DNA from: Drosophila pseudoobscura
Taxonomy: Eukaryota > Arthropoda > Insecta > Diptera > Drosophilidae
Reading direction: 5' to 3'
NCBI RefSeq assembly: GCF_009870125.1
Contig: NC_046681.1
Coordinates: forward strand, 16,691,001 to 16,755,000
Length of the DNA: 64,000 nucleotides
Made by a program: the position numbers and the translations under genes. The notes beneath the pieces are model-generated. The model did no database searches. It saw only the letters and a program-made list of their open reading frames with translations, and was not told where the DNA came from. Position 1 is the first letter of the stretch, and each line of letters opens with the position of its first letter. Below are positions 15,201 to 38,600 of the stretch, one piece after another.

Positions 15201-16044
15201 CAAATTTACTCCAGGCAATAGATAGATTTTATCCACATGGATAGAAGATGTGGGATGCAGAGGAATTTGAAAAGTAAATTTTGAATAGAGAATTTTTCAG
15301 TTTTTCTGTTAAACTTCGTACACTTCTTACAATTTTGTATTGATATCAGATATTGCATTTTAAATAATTCTCAATTGTAAAACTTATTTTGTAAGACTCT
15401 TAACTCGGAAAGATTTTTCTGGACAGAAACAATCTACTTTTGCACAATTTATTTCTGAGTGATGAGTAATAATTTACAGTATATACATATGTAGAAAGAA
15501 ATTGGTTCACCTCGTTCGTATACTTGAAGAACATAGTTGTTTATTCCTTAATTCTTCTACTTTCAATAAAAATATGATGGAAATGTCAAAGAAAATAATT
15601 AAATAATACACAGTATTCGAGTAACTTTCGACAAATCGAGTGATGATGCATAGATTTTTCTGCAAAGTAAACAAAAAGTTTGAAAACATAAAATACAAAA
15701 TTAGACAAAAGATAAAAGTAAATGAAATAATATAAGCTAATATTTAACCATTGGGTTTTCACTAAAAAATGTCTAAGAACTTAATAAATAATAAACTAAA
15801 ATAGTTTTATTTACGTGTTTCCATTCACGAAGCTCTTGTCCAATTTGTGTAATCTTAAAAAAAGAAATACATATGTGTGTACAAATTTAAGAAAACGAAA
15901 ACTATATAAAATCGTTTTGAACCAATTTCCTTTTGCTTTCGAGAACCGACGGCGTTTGAAGGAATTTTCAAGTGACAAACCGACGGAAAGCTTTCCAATT
16001 TGTGGCACGAATTCTGAAGGAGAGTGTCGTTTACCTGTTCCCAT
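252..16044 (-). CDS. dsf: Nuclear receptor dissatisfaction (NR2E family), 5 coding exons, 691 aa
   Basis: Coding exons in transcript order are 16044-16035, 13918-13835, 13778-13617, 2129-799 and 740-252. All have GT/AG borders and join in frame to 691 aa, against about 693 in D. melanogaster. Exon 1 codes only Met-Gly-Thr plus one base. Exons 2 and 3 carry the two C4 zinc fingers (first finger Cys13, 16, 30, 33) and the P-box [11 protein letters not shown], which has Ser where tailless has Ala. Exon 4 holds a very long hinge with His and Ala runs (about residues 100-165) and Ser/Thr/Pro-rich sequence, then the start of the ligand-binding domain (from about residue 450). That domain ends in exon 5 with a short tail and TGA at 254-252. 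Family knowledge: Dsf is a nuclear transcriptional regulator acting in neurons that control courtship, mating and egg-laying muscle innervation. Introns are 2.1 kb, 56 nt, 11.5 kb and 58 nt. The 3' UTR runs off the window edge. The identification is firm; the start rests on the MGTAGDRLL junction. Confidence 0.95.
2230..2650. repeat. Degenerate ATACYAGAAA array
   Basis: About 400 bp of AT-rich DNA is made of imperfect repeats of ATACTAGAAA and ATACCARGAAA words, spaced roughly 10-15 bp apart. The same words recur elsewhere in the window, so this is a dispersed simple-sequence family and not part of one gene. Confidence 0.7.
5197..5233. repeat. GC-rich GAGCC/CCGAG short tandem repeat
   Basis: A run of imperfect GAGCCG and GAGCCGGGCC words forms a short GC-rich tract inside the AT-rich dsf intron. 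Confidence 0.6.
6290..6620. repeat. Degenerate ATACYAGAAA array, opposite orientation
   Basis: Words such as TTTCTAGTATT, TTTCTGGTATT and TTCTTGGTATT repeat across about 330 bp. They are the reverse complement of the array at 2.2-2.65 kb. Both lie in dsf intron 3. Confidence 0.65.
7177..7207. repeat. CA microsatellite
   Basis: A run of CA dinucleotides interrupted by CG and AA. It produces several spurious Thr/His-rich open frames. Confidence 0.75.
9466..9950. promoter_or_regulatory. Cluster of CAACACT words in dsf intron 3
   Basis: CAACACT occurs on the plus strand at 9561, 9659, 9768, 9787, 9924 and 9944, and as AGTGTTG at 9466. That is seven copies in 485 bp, often extended to CCAACACTGGC. 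I do not recognise the binding factor. An enhancer role is inference; a decayed repeat is the main alternative. Confidence 0.35.
12213..12219 (+). promoter_or_regulatory. TATA box of the nested C-type lectin gene
   Basis: TATAAAA lies 28 to 34 bp upstream of an initiator-like CACAGTC (A at about 12247), which is 12 bp before the ATG at 12259. This implies a very short 5' UTR. Confidence 0.7.
12259..12868 (+). CDS. Secreted C-type lectin-like protein, 184 aa, nested in dsf intron 3
   Basis: Two exons, 12259-12352 and 12408-12868, are separated by a 55-nt GT/AG intron (phase 1) and join to 184 aa. Residues 1-21 form a signal peptide. The C-type lectin domain runs from about residue 48 to the end. 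It has the usual Cys in YESC, a WFANGQP stretch, LNDVRC in the WND position and a final YICE cysteine. The loop that normally reads EPN or QPD reads NPN, so classical calcium-dependent sugar binding is uncertain. Drosophila has many small single-domain lectins of this kind, some in immunity and some in seminal fluid; I cannot assign the exact ortholog. The gene lies on the strand opposite its host dsf. The start was chosen because it follows the TATA and initiator directly and opens a good signal peptide. Confidence 0.9.
12869..13616. other. dsf intron 3, proximal part: noncoding
   Basis: AT-rich sequence with ATACCAGAAA words at about 12,945-13,140 and nothing that looks coding. The dsf splice donor (read on the minus strand) closes this stretch at 13616-13615. 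Confidence 0.6.
13919..16034. other. dsf intron 1: noncoding
   Basis: The intron runs from the donor at 16034-16033 to the acceptor at 13920-13919 on the minus strand. It contains a GGAGGA-type purine repeat near 14.46 kb and AT-rich sequence. No exon or RNA gene was recognised. Confidence 0.6.
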
Positions 16045-17047
16045 TTTCCGTTGATGGAAATATTTAAACCCTAGGGTATCCAGCTTGCTTAGATTTATGT
16101 TCCACAGTGTTGCAGTCACTATTTTCGATTATTTATTATTAACAAATTCCTGTCTGATTTGTGGGTACTATTAATCTTTGATTAGAGCACTTAGAGCACC
16201 GTGCCACTTTTTCGCACACAGAATTTTCCTATAAATTCTTGACGTATGAGTTCACTTCTTCACACGAGAATTTTCGCCGTAGAATTTTCCTAACTTTTTG
16301 CTATAATTTTTGAAATATATTTTCTCCTATTGCCGACGCGATTCGATGTTTTTTGGGGTCCTGCTCTTCGGTCGTGCTTTGGAAACGCGGATGCGGATTG
16401 CGGATCGCCTGGTCTGACGGACCAACTGTGAATGAGGCACACGGATGAGGCAGTGGCATGTGGCAGAGCCCAGCAGCAGCGGCGGCGGCGGCGACCAGAA
16501 CCGCCAATTACGAAAGTGAAGCTGCCAAAGGAGAGGTCGGTCCTTTTTTGCAGTCAATTTGACAAGGAGGGCAGGAGGCAAAGCCAAAGGCAGTGCACCC
16601 ACCCCCGCTCGTTTGCTGCCACAAAACGCGTTGCAAACGGAGAAAAACAAAGGAAAAGCGAGCGGCAAACGGAAAGCGCAGAGGAAAACAGAAAAACAGA
16701 ACCCAAATGGAAGGGAGGCGAAAAAAAGAAGAACCAAACGAAAGTCGAAAATTTACGAAAAGCTACAAAATGTTACATTTCATCCCTTGCGAGTGGGCGA
16801 GCAGAGAAGCCACCCACCCAACCACCCCATCGACTGGACGCAGGACACACACACACACATAGACTCGAAGATCCTGGTAGAGAAAGAGGGGCGTGGGAGC
16901 AGGAGGGGGGGGACTGTGTTCGGGCAACCAACCGGAAAACGCCCTTTTTTGCCGTGTCCCCTGGGCCCCTGATGCGATTACAGCAAATGAGGACCGGCTT
17001 CCTGGCCGTCCACCATTTTTGTTTTTTTCACCATCCCCACCCACCCG

Positions 17048-17100
17048 CACACACACACACACGCCGCACACACACGCCGCACAGACACGCACACACAGAC
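17048..17100. repeat. CA/CG microsatellite
   Basis: Imperfect CACACA and CGCACA runs upstream of dsf. Confidence 0.7.
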
Positions 17101-17239
17101 GAGTCACAGGAAATATCCTGGCCCACGCACACTGTCGCATCGTATCCTGTGGCTTTCGACAATTCACCACAAAATGTCAAGAATGACGAAAAGCTAGCCA
17201 TGGAACGAACCCCATCGTTGGGACGTCGTGTTTTCTGCT

Positions 17240-17262
17240 ATCTCTCTCTCTCTCTCTCTCAC
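17240..17262. repeat. CT microsatellite (GAGA-factor type sequence)
   Basis: An uninterrupted CT dinucleotide run, with a second one at about 17,515-17,540. On the minus strand these read GAGAGA, the sequence bound by GAGA factor (Trl), and they lie upstream of dsf. Confidence 0.7.
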
Positions 17263-17729
17263 TTTCTCTCTGACAGCCATTGCCTTCTCTCTCTCGCACT
17301 CTGTGCTTTTGCGCCTTCTTGCCATTCTGTGCTCGGCAAATACCATACCATAGCATATCCTCCTCCTGGAGTCAGGGTGTTCCCCCTTGGCTTTCTCTCG
17401 ATTTTTATTCGTTTTTTTTCTCTGCTTCTGCTTCTGCCGTCTGCCTTCTGCTGGTCTTGCCATCATCCTCCTGCGCTGCTTGTAGGCTGTCGGATTATTA
17501 GTTCTAAAGTCAGGATCTCTCTCTCTCTCTCTCTCTCTTTGGCTGTGCAAAAAAGAGCGCTACAGTTTAGGGTCCATTAAACCGTTCAAGTCATTTGGGT
17601 GTACGATTTGTAAAGGGGTGCGTCAAAGCGATATAAGTCGATGAGTGGGTCCTAACTGCTCAGTGGAATATTAATTTAATGTATAAAGGAAACGCGATTA
17701 TCTATGCATATCTATATGTAGGAGAATAT

Positions 17730-17870
17730 CTATTCGAAAATACTAGAAAATACCTAAAAGACATAGGAAACATCATAAAATACTAGAAAATGCCAGAAAA
17801 ATACCATACATGTGAAATGATACTGGATAAAAGGATAAAAAACTACCGAAAAATATTAGAATACCCGAAT
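17730..17870. repeat. Degenerate ATACYAGAAA array
   Basis: ATACTAGAAAATACC, ATACTAGAAAATGCC and ATACC words are repeated over about 140 bp. They belong to the same family as the arrays at 2.2 and 6.3 kb. Confidence 0.6.
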
Positions 17871-19484
17871 ATATGATTTTCTTTTCTTAAAATTAGGAAA
17901 ATTTAATAATAAGTTTTTGCACGGTCGAAAGGAAATCATGAAAAAACTGTGGGTAGACCTTCAGCATTCCTCCTCCTTATAAATACATACCAGAAGTATC
18001 TAGCAGATTGTTAAAAACGTAAGAAAACAGACTTCAAATATGTGGGAATGGGAAAATGATGGCTAATGATGTATAAAAAGTAAATAAATTCTTTCAAACG
18101 GTCATTCCCCCTTTCTAAAAAGATAATAATTCCTATAAGTAAGTGGAAATTGTACGTCTTTCAAGCAGCCCAAGGACCCAAAGTCTTCCGCGTAGAGCAG
18201 TCTACATGGCATTTTCCCAATGGATATGGCATGGCATATGTGTGTGTGTGTTGGGGCATGGATATATAACAATATACAGATATGTATGTATGTCTGTCTG
18301 TCTGTATTTATCTCTGTATCTATGCACATGTGTGGGGGGTATAAGCCATAAGTAGATGTAGGTGTATCCTATATCTGTTTGTGTGTGTGAGTGTTAGCGG
18401 CATTTTCGCAATGGCGTTTCCTCGACAAGCGACTGGCTGGGAGGTCTGTGGGTCGTTGGATTCGTATCTGGTGGGTTGCTGTTGCTGGTGTCGTTGGCAT
18501 GTTTATAGGGGTTGATTTACTGACTCTCCATCTCTAAATTGAAATGACTTTTGCGACATTCTGAATACTGACGGGGGAGGAGGTGCACACACACACGCAC
18601 GCACAGATACAAGAAGAGGCACTCAGATGCAGATACAGAATGAAAGAGAGATCTCTGGGGACGTCTTGAAGGGTGGAGTCTTGTAATTCGGGTTTATGGC
18701 AATTGGGATTTTGCGGCTCAAACTCTTGGCCATTACACGATACCATTACAGACAAGGGGTTGGGTTGGTTGCCGTGGTTATATAATGGCCCCACCCACTC
18801 ACTTCCCTCTGATCCTCATCCTCCCCGTGTAATACAGTCCTGCGGTTATATTTAACCAGTCAGAATGCAAAGTCATTTACTGGCACAGGCACAGGCACAG
18901 CGACGAAGTCGACGTCAACGGCGGGCGTTTGGTGGTAAATCACCCAGAAACCAGCTTCCCCTCCCACCTCTCTTTGGGGCCACACACACATGGCTCTGAT
19001 CTCCCCCTTACTTCCCCGTTTGGCAAATTTGTGGCATCAAGAAGTCGGATTTTTTCTATGCCCCCGCCTCAACAGATCTCTCTGTCGCATTCGCTCTCGA
19101 GTGCCAGGCCACGCCTACTTTTATACAGAAAACTCACCACTTTTCGACAATTTTCACGCATGCCCTGTGCTTCGTTCGAATTTTTGGTTCGAAACACACA
19201 CATTTACCGAAACAACGAGGCCATGACTTTTGAATTTCCTTGCCGTCAAGGCTGTTTGGGAAATGTTTGGGTAGCTCGGAGCTCATTCTCTGTCTAGACG
19301 TTCACCTGAAAACATCTCTGTGAAAGAAGTGTTCCGAAATTTGTTGTAGTTTCCAAATTTAACACGCTGTTTTGTCCGTTTTGCCGAGAAAATCTGAAAT
19401 ATTTTTAAGTGAGTAATTGTATTTTGGAAAAACAATTCAATGTTGAAAAGGTTTCATTTCGTAGAATAGAACCAACAAATAGCC

Positions 19485-19826
19485 ATGGAAGGATACTACA
19501 GTGGCAACGGTTATGGCAACGTCTATTCTCAGATGACAATGAAGGGGAACGGCTACGGCTACTGCTCCTCTGGGAATTGCAATAACGGAAGCTGCTCCAA
19601 CGGAAGCTGCACCAACGGAAGCTGCTCCAACGGAAGCTGCACCAACGGAAACTGCTCCAACGGAAGCTGCTCTATTGGAAGCTGCTCCAACGGAAGCTGC
19701 TCTTCCGGCAGGTGCCAGCGCATGGCGGCAGGAAGTCAATACGGTGGCTACTGTTACGGAGGCAAATGCTTTCCCGGCAGACGCGGTGGCTCGGGAAGAT
19801 CAGGTAGACCAGCGTGGACCAGCTGA
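19485..19826 (+). CDS. Small Cys-Asn-Gly-Ser repeat protein, 113 aa
   Basis: A single coding exon of 113 aa. The N-terminal 26 residues are Gly/Tyr-rich. Residues about 27-79 are a tandem pentapeptide, NGSC followed by Ser or Thr, encoded by 15-bp repeats. The C-terminal part is Gly/Arg-rich with a few more cysteines. There is no signal peptide. A canonical 56-nt intron can be placed in the 5' UTR (GTGAGT at 19409, AG ending at 19464), which supports a real transcript. The Cys-rich periodicity recalls the Mst84D/Mst87F sperm-tail proteins with their CGP repeats, but the repeat unit differs and homology is not shown. It sits between dsf and bchs. A fast-evolving testis protein is my inference; I do not recognise the gene by name. 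Confidence 0.7.
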   Translation: MEGYYSGNGYGNVYSQMTMKGNGYGYCSSGNCNNGSCSNGSCTNGSCSNGSCTNGNCSNGSCSIGSCSNGSCSSGRCQRMAAGSQYGGYCYGGKCFPGRRGGSGRSGRPAWTS

Positions 19827-22388
19827 TCTTCTCGGATCCACCACACGAGCTGCTCACCCTGCAGCCTGCAAGCGGGGCAGTTTTTAAAGGACTAATGAAA
19901 AATTTAAGTCACACATCTACAAATATTCCGTCGAGGCGCAAGAGCGAGGCGACTGGCAAAACAGCGGCGTTTCAAATTTGAACTACACGTTTCAACCCTG
20001 TAAACACAAAAAAAAAACCATATCCATGCATACGAATGTTTATAGACTTGATAATAATAATTTGAAAAAAGTTTATTGAAGGACTTCGTATGAACTCTCG
20101 CTTTTTTAACACCAAAAACAGGGCCTGGGAACTTGAAATCTTTGCACCATTTATATCGTTTCAATGCAATGAGACTCTTCTTTGATACCTTTTACGTATT
20201 AATAATAAATTTACAGTTTTTTAAAATAAAAAATTACTTAATATTAAGATAAATAGATCTGAAAACGACTAGGTTCGACTCGAAAAACTTCTAAAATAGT
20301 CCAGAAAAGCAGGGACTACTCACAGTTTTATAATAGGGAAGAATAGCTGTGATACAGTTTTAGGATTTGTATACTTTACATGCAGAGTAATTGATAAAAA
20401 ATAAATTAATAAAAAATAAAAGTGCAGAAAAAAGTGTATTCTTCCGCACGACGAGAAGCTCATCCTCTTTGTTAGGTTTTGTTTTCTGCCCAATTATAAT
20501 ACACCATCTGTAAATTATACCCATTAAAACACTCTCCAAACTTTGTTAACATTTTTCATTTTATTAATTTGTATTTTTGTCCATTTTCGCATATTTCGTA
20601 GATGTTTATTTATCTGCGTATCTCACAAACTAACAATTAATATATATATACTTTTATATAATTATCTTTTTTTGGTATTTTGTAATATTTTATTAATTAA
20701 TACAGGTTCTTTTGTTGTTTCGTATTGATGCTGTTTTCATATAATATTTCTTTGTCTCTTTGTGTTCTTTGAAATGTAACATTTTGAAGTCTTTTAGATG
20801 CAATAGTTTTCAGTTTGAGATGTGATTTTTGTTTGGTAGAGTTTCGTTCTGTACGTTCTGATGATTCAAGTCTTTGGTTAGTTTTTAGCGGGTATTCGTT
20901 TCAACAGAGGAAGGATTCGTAGAAGTGGGTGGAAGGGGGAGGGGGAGGTATATTCGATATAATTGAAATACATTCACATTTACATATATACTCGTAATAT
21001 TTGTAAATTATTATCAATGCAACATGTAGATCCTCTACAAAATACCGAATTTTGTCTGCTTCTGTTTTGTGTTTTTCTTTTTTTTTCTCTTTCTACCTCC
21101 ACTACTAATTTATTTAACTAATTTTTTCTCACTAATTTGTATGGTATTTTTGTTTCTAATTTGTATGGAATTATTTTTCTGTATTATTTGTCTTTCGTAT
21201 TTACATTATTTTTGTTCGTTTAAAGATTTGCTGTCATAAGAAGATTCAAGAGTATGGAAATCGATACTTTTGAGTTCTGAAGCTTGGAAAAGAAAATGTG
21301 GAAATGTAGAAAATTCATGACGCGAATGTTACGATTTATTCTTATTTTATAATCTTTGTTTTCTATCGGTTTTTTACTAAAATTAAACCTTTATTGTTGT
21401 TTAAAGTGCAATTTTGTCGTATTGCTTTTTTAGAATTATGTTTCCATTTCATACATCATTTTTATAGATTGCTTTTTATTTTTGTATTTTTTTTAGAAGT
21501 AATTCTCTTTTTGTATTTTATTTTAAAAGAAAAATCTACTTGCTTTCCATAGAATATACGATATTTTTAAGTTGGTTTTTCTTTTACGTGTCGTGAGGTT
21601 TGTGTGTTGTGTTCTAAAACGTGTTCCAAGGATTCCTCGATGATCCTTCTTCTGATTTCTCATGACTTTCAGCTAGCAAAAAATGTGTCTAAAGTTCTGT
21701 CTCTCTTTTGTAATTGATATAACTGGCGGTGCATCGTGGTTTCTGTCTTTTGATTATTCTTGGATCTGGATATTCTTTAACTGCTGTCGGGGGAATACTA
21801 CGTATAGCTCTCTGGTAACATTAATAGACTCTCTCTTTCTTGTGCGTCTCTCACAATATTTATAGAACGTTTACTTTACTAGGAAAAATTGTCCATAAGC
21901 AACATTTATTATCGTATTTTTCTTCGTATTTTTTTCGGTGTATAATAAATATTTGTAATAACTAAATTTCTGTTGTATAAATTATATTGCAACTCCGTTT
22001 TCCATGTGTGTATTTTATGTATACAAAATTCGTTTAAAATTATATTTTTTGTATAAATAAAATATAAAATCATATAACAGCCTTGGGTTGTTTGTTTTTT
22101 TAGCTCAACTTTTCCATTTGGTTAAAAAATCATCTTAGAAACCAAATTTAAACATTAAATAATTTATAATAAATATTAAAAATTTTAAAAATAAAAAATA
22201 GAATATTTGTAAACATAAAATTAATTAAGTTTTTACAATTAGCATCAGTGAATGCCCCTTCAACGTCCTTTAAATTGTTATACGCCTGAATATTATAAAG
22301 TAAATTATCTTTGTAAATCATGTATAGGTACATTTTGCTTCGAATGGACTCTGTTTCCACAAACGAATTGGATGCACACTTCTGCCCA
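19827..22388. other. AT-rich spacer including the bchs 3' UTR
   Basis: The sequence is very AT-rich and lacks coding signs. bchs is read leftwards into it. The first AATAAA on that strand is the complement of TTTATT at 21905-21910, giving a possible bchs 3' UTR of about 480 nt. The rest is spacer and the 3' flank of the repeat-protein gene. Confidence 0.5.
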
Positions 22389-35660
<13,272 letters not shown>

Positions 35661-38600
35661 CTTTGGGTTTTTCTATTGCCAAATGTATTTAAACTGTGAA
35701 CAGATATGAGAAAGAGTGATAATTAATCAGTAAAGAACTTCAGCAAAGAGATGTGTATATATACGAGTATAGTATCCGCCAGATGTGAATCTTAAGTGTG
35801 AATTTCGGAGGTATATTTAACAATTTTGCACTGCCTCAAGGCGAAAACACTCTGGTATACCTCTGCAGTATCTATCGACTATCTATAGCTCTCTGAGGAG
35901 CTCGAACATATCAGCTGCATCAGGAGGTTAAATATAGATACAACATACCAACTCAATCCTGGCCAGACGTCTATAAGAGTTCAACGAGTAGAGGTCTATT
36001 TGTTTAATACAGTGATAACTTTATCAATGTTACTTTATTCTAAATATTTACTTATGGCTATTGTTATATTACCAAGATAGCAGCCACACACGCACAATTG
36101 TTCTCAATAAATAAGAGTTTTCAAACTAAACGCTCAAGATTGCACTCAAACCTTAAATATGATATCATCGCACCTCTAGATAGAAATTTATTTCTCATAA
36201 CAGTTGTGGAATACTAAATTATTAAGAAATCTCAGAGTTATAAGAATATCAATACAATATCACTTATACTAGGAGACTGACGTTACACAATGCCGAGGCT
36301 TGGTACGTGCGTACACCAGGCAGAAACCGACAAAGGGTTTCTGTATTATTTAAGATTTTAATAGCCTTTACTAAAGTGTATAGCTTTTTGGGATTGCAAT
36401 TGCAAAGATTTCTTTTCCAGTAAGAGTTTTATATAGATATTTCAGGGAACTCAGAGTTTTATCTCCATTTCACAATCTAATAAATACTGGTATTCTGGTA
36501 TTCCATAATCCTCAAGCACCTGTAACTATCTCCCATGTATCCCACAGCTGTAACTATCTACCGATAACTGGCAAAACCCACTGCCTCCTATGTTTTTTTT
36601 TTGTTTATTTTCCATATTGTCACACTTCATGCACAATATGTTTATAAATACAGCATATGTTCTTCGAACACACACACAGATACCACCATACTCCCCCCAA
36701 CACACACAGTCCCCAATTAGATGGGGGTTTTGTATGCCCCAACACTTCACTTGTATATGTAATCGCAGTAGGAATTGCTTTCAAGTGGTTTAGAAATCAC
36801 ATCATCGGGACGGCACAATGGAATTAACTTTATTATTTGCTGGGGTAGCGATTCTATTGATATGTATTTTGAGTTTCTTTTCGCTTTTCGTTTCGTTTGC
36901 GCCGCACACACACCACCCCACCCTTCGTTTCAATTAGCGGCGGACCCGCGGAGCCGCATTCGCAGGTGAATCATGCACTGCATTCCGTTAAAATTGTATC
37001 GTTGTGTATGTATTAGGAAGATAGACTTTTTAGCATTTTATGTACCCTTTTTTAAGGAGGTAATCGGATTTTTATGAACACAGAAGAAACGCAGATTGAA
37101 TTATTTACAATTTCGATCAGTTCTTTGTTTGATGCTAGTAAATTACACATTTTATCAGGCAATGATATTCGCTTTTGATTGAAGTTAGATATTTATGCAT
37201 TTCTCCATCGTTCAGTGAAATTACTGTATTATAGAGCAGGGGCCGGCAGTGCATAGGAGAGTGTTCTGCTGTTGCACTGCCGCTCACGTACAGTGGTTGG
37301 ATCCAATGCATTGTTCCGTTTTTCCTGCTGTCTTCTGCACACAAACGCACTATAAGCATGTGAGAATATGCACGCCGATCCCTGTTATATATATACAATC
37401 AATGTCTCTGAGAGGGTATCAATAGCTTCGGTTTTGTTATCTTTTACGAACATTTTTCATTCGTACTCGTACGTTCTCATGTTCCGTAAATGTGAATGAA
37501 CGTGGCGACCCCTGCCGCTGCAGAGGCGTATGGGAAAGGCGTAAAAACCGGAAATATTGGGAGTGTGGGGGCGACGACTACGACGACAATGCCAGACGTT
37601 ACGACCGCGTACTTATTGACTTTGAATGCACATGTAGATACACAAACAACATATATAAATTTGCATATATATTTATAAAGAGAGTAAAGAAAACGCTCAG
37701 CCCCCTCCCACCAACGCACACAACTGTTTTATGTACTTATTGCGCACTTGTTTGTTTACTCGCAATATTCCACTCCACTTTACATTTTATCGTATCGTCT
37801 CGTATCTCTTTTCATCCTCTCACTCACTCCATTTTTCACCGTTTTTGCCATCACATTTGGGCCACCTAACGGGGCAGCTTTTAGGTTCTGTCCCCCATTA
37901 CACGCACATTCGTTAACCGCTCATTTGTTTTGCTCGTCTCAATCGCGCTGCTACGACAATTTTTATTGATTTTTCTTCCTCTCTCACGCAGCAACTATCT
38001 CTCTTTCGACCTCTCTGACTCTTTCTGACCAACGGAGCACTGGCGCTGCTGATTCGGCAGATCACTTACAAATTTTCAAACGTACTTTTCGCACTTTTCT
38101 GTTAATTTTTTCACTTACTTTTATTGCACATTTTCTCATTGTTCTGTGCCCTGTTTTCCTTAATTTTGCAATTGATTTTTGTACATTTTGCTAGTGTTGT
38201 TAGTGTTGTGCAGAGTGACCGCCGCGCATTGAGTGATAAAATATATCGTCAGACCCTCAGAAATATACCAAAATATACTGTTCCATTTAAAGAATATACC
38301 GAAAAAAACGTACTTAACCCACTTCAGCCCCCTCTATTTAAACAGTTTAAACAACTTGAGGTAAATGGCGGAAAATATGCCTGATTGTAAATTCTTCGTG
38401 TAGATCCACGCCATCTTTTCTCTGAACTTAAAAAAGCTAAAAAGAGAGCCTTAACCGATTTGAAGCGAGCTGTTCGACCAGCCATGACCGCCCCCTCGGT
38501 GATTTCCACAATTTATGACTTTCTGAAGTTATATTTGTTCTTCTTAGTTTTTGTCGTTTTGAACTTTAACAGTGCTGGATAAGTCTTAACCGTTCCAAGT

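Larger units (their letters stand above)
16045..19408. other. dsf upstream region: noncoding
   Basis: This stretch should hold the dsf 5' UTR and promoter, but I cannot place the start site. It is rich in microsatellites: CA runs at about 16,848 and 17,048-17,100, CT runs at 17,240-17,262 and 17,515-17,540, and TG/TC words near 18.24-18.3 kb. A 1.1-kb open frame at 16.43-17.58 kb is low-complexity and not credible. Confidence 0.55.

Noticed and set aside
16432-17580. 382-codon plus-strand open frame upstream of dsf
   Set aside because: The frame crosses CA and CT microsatellites, gives Arg/His/Ser-rich low-complexity sequence, and has no family match or splice logic.
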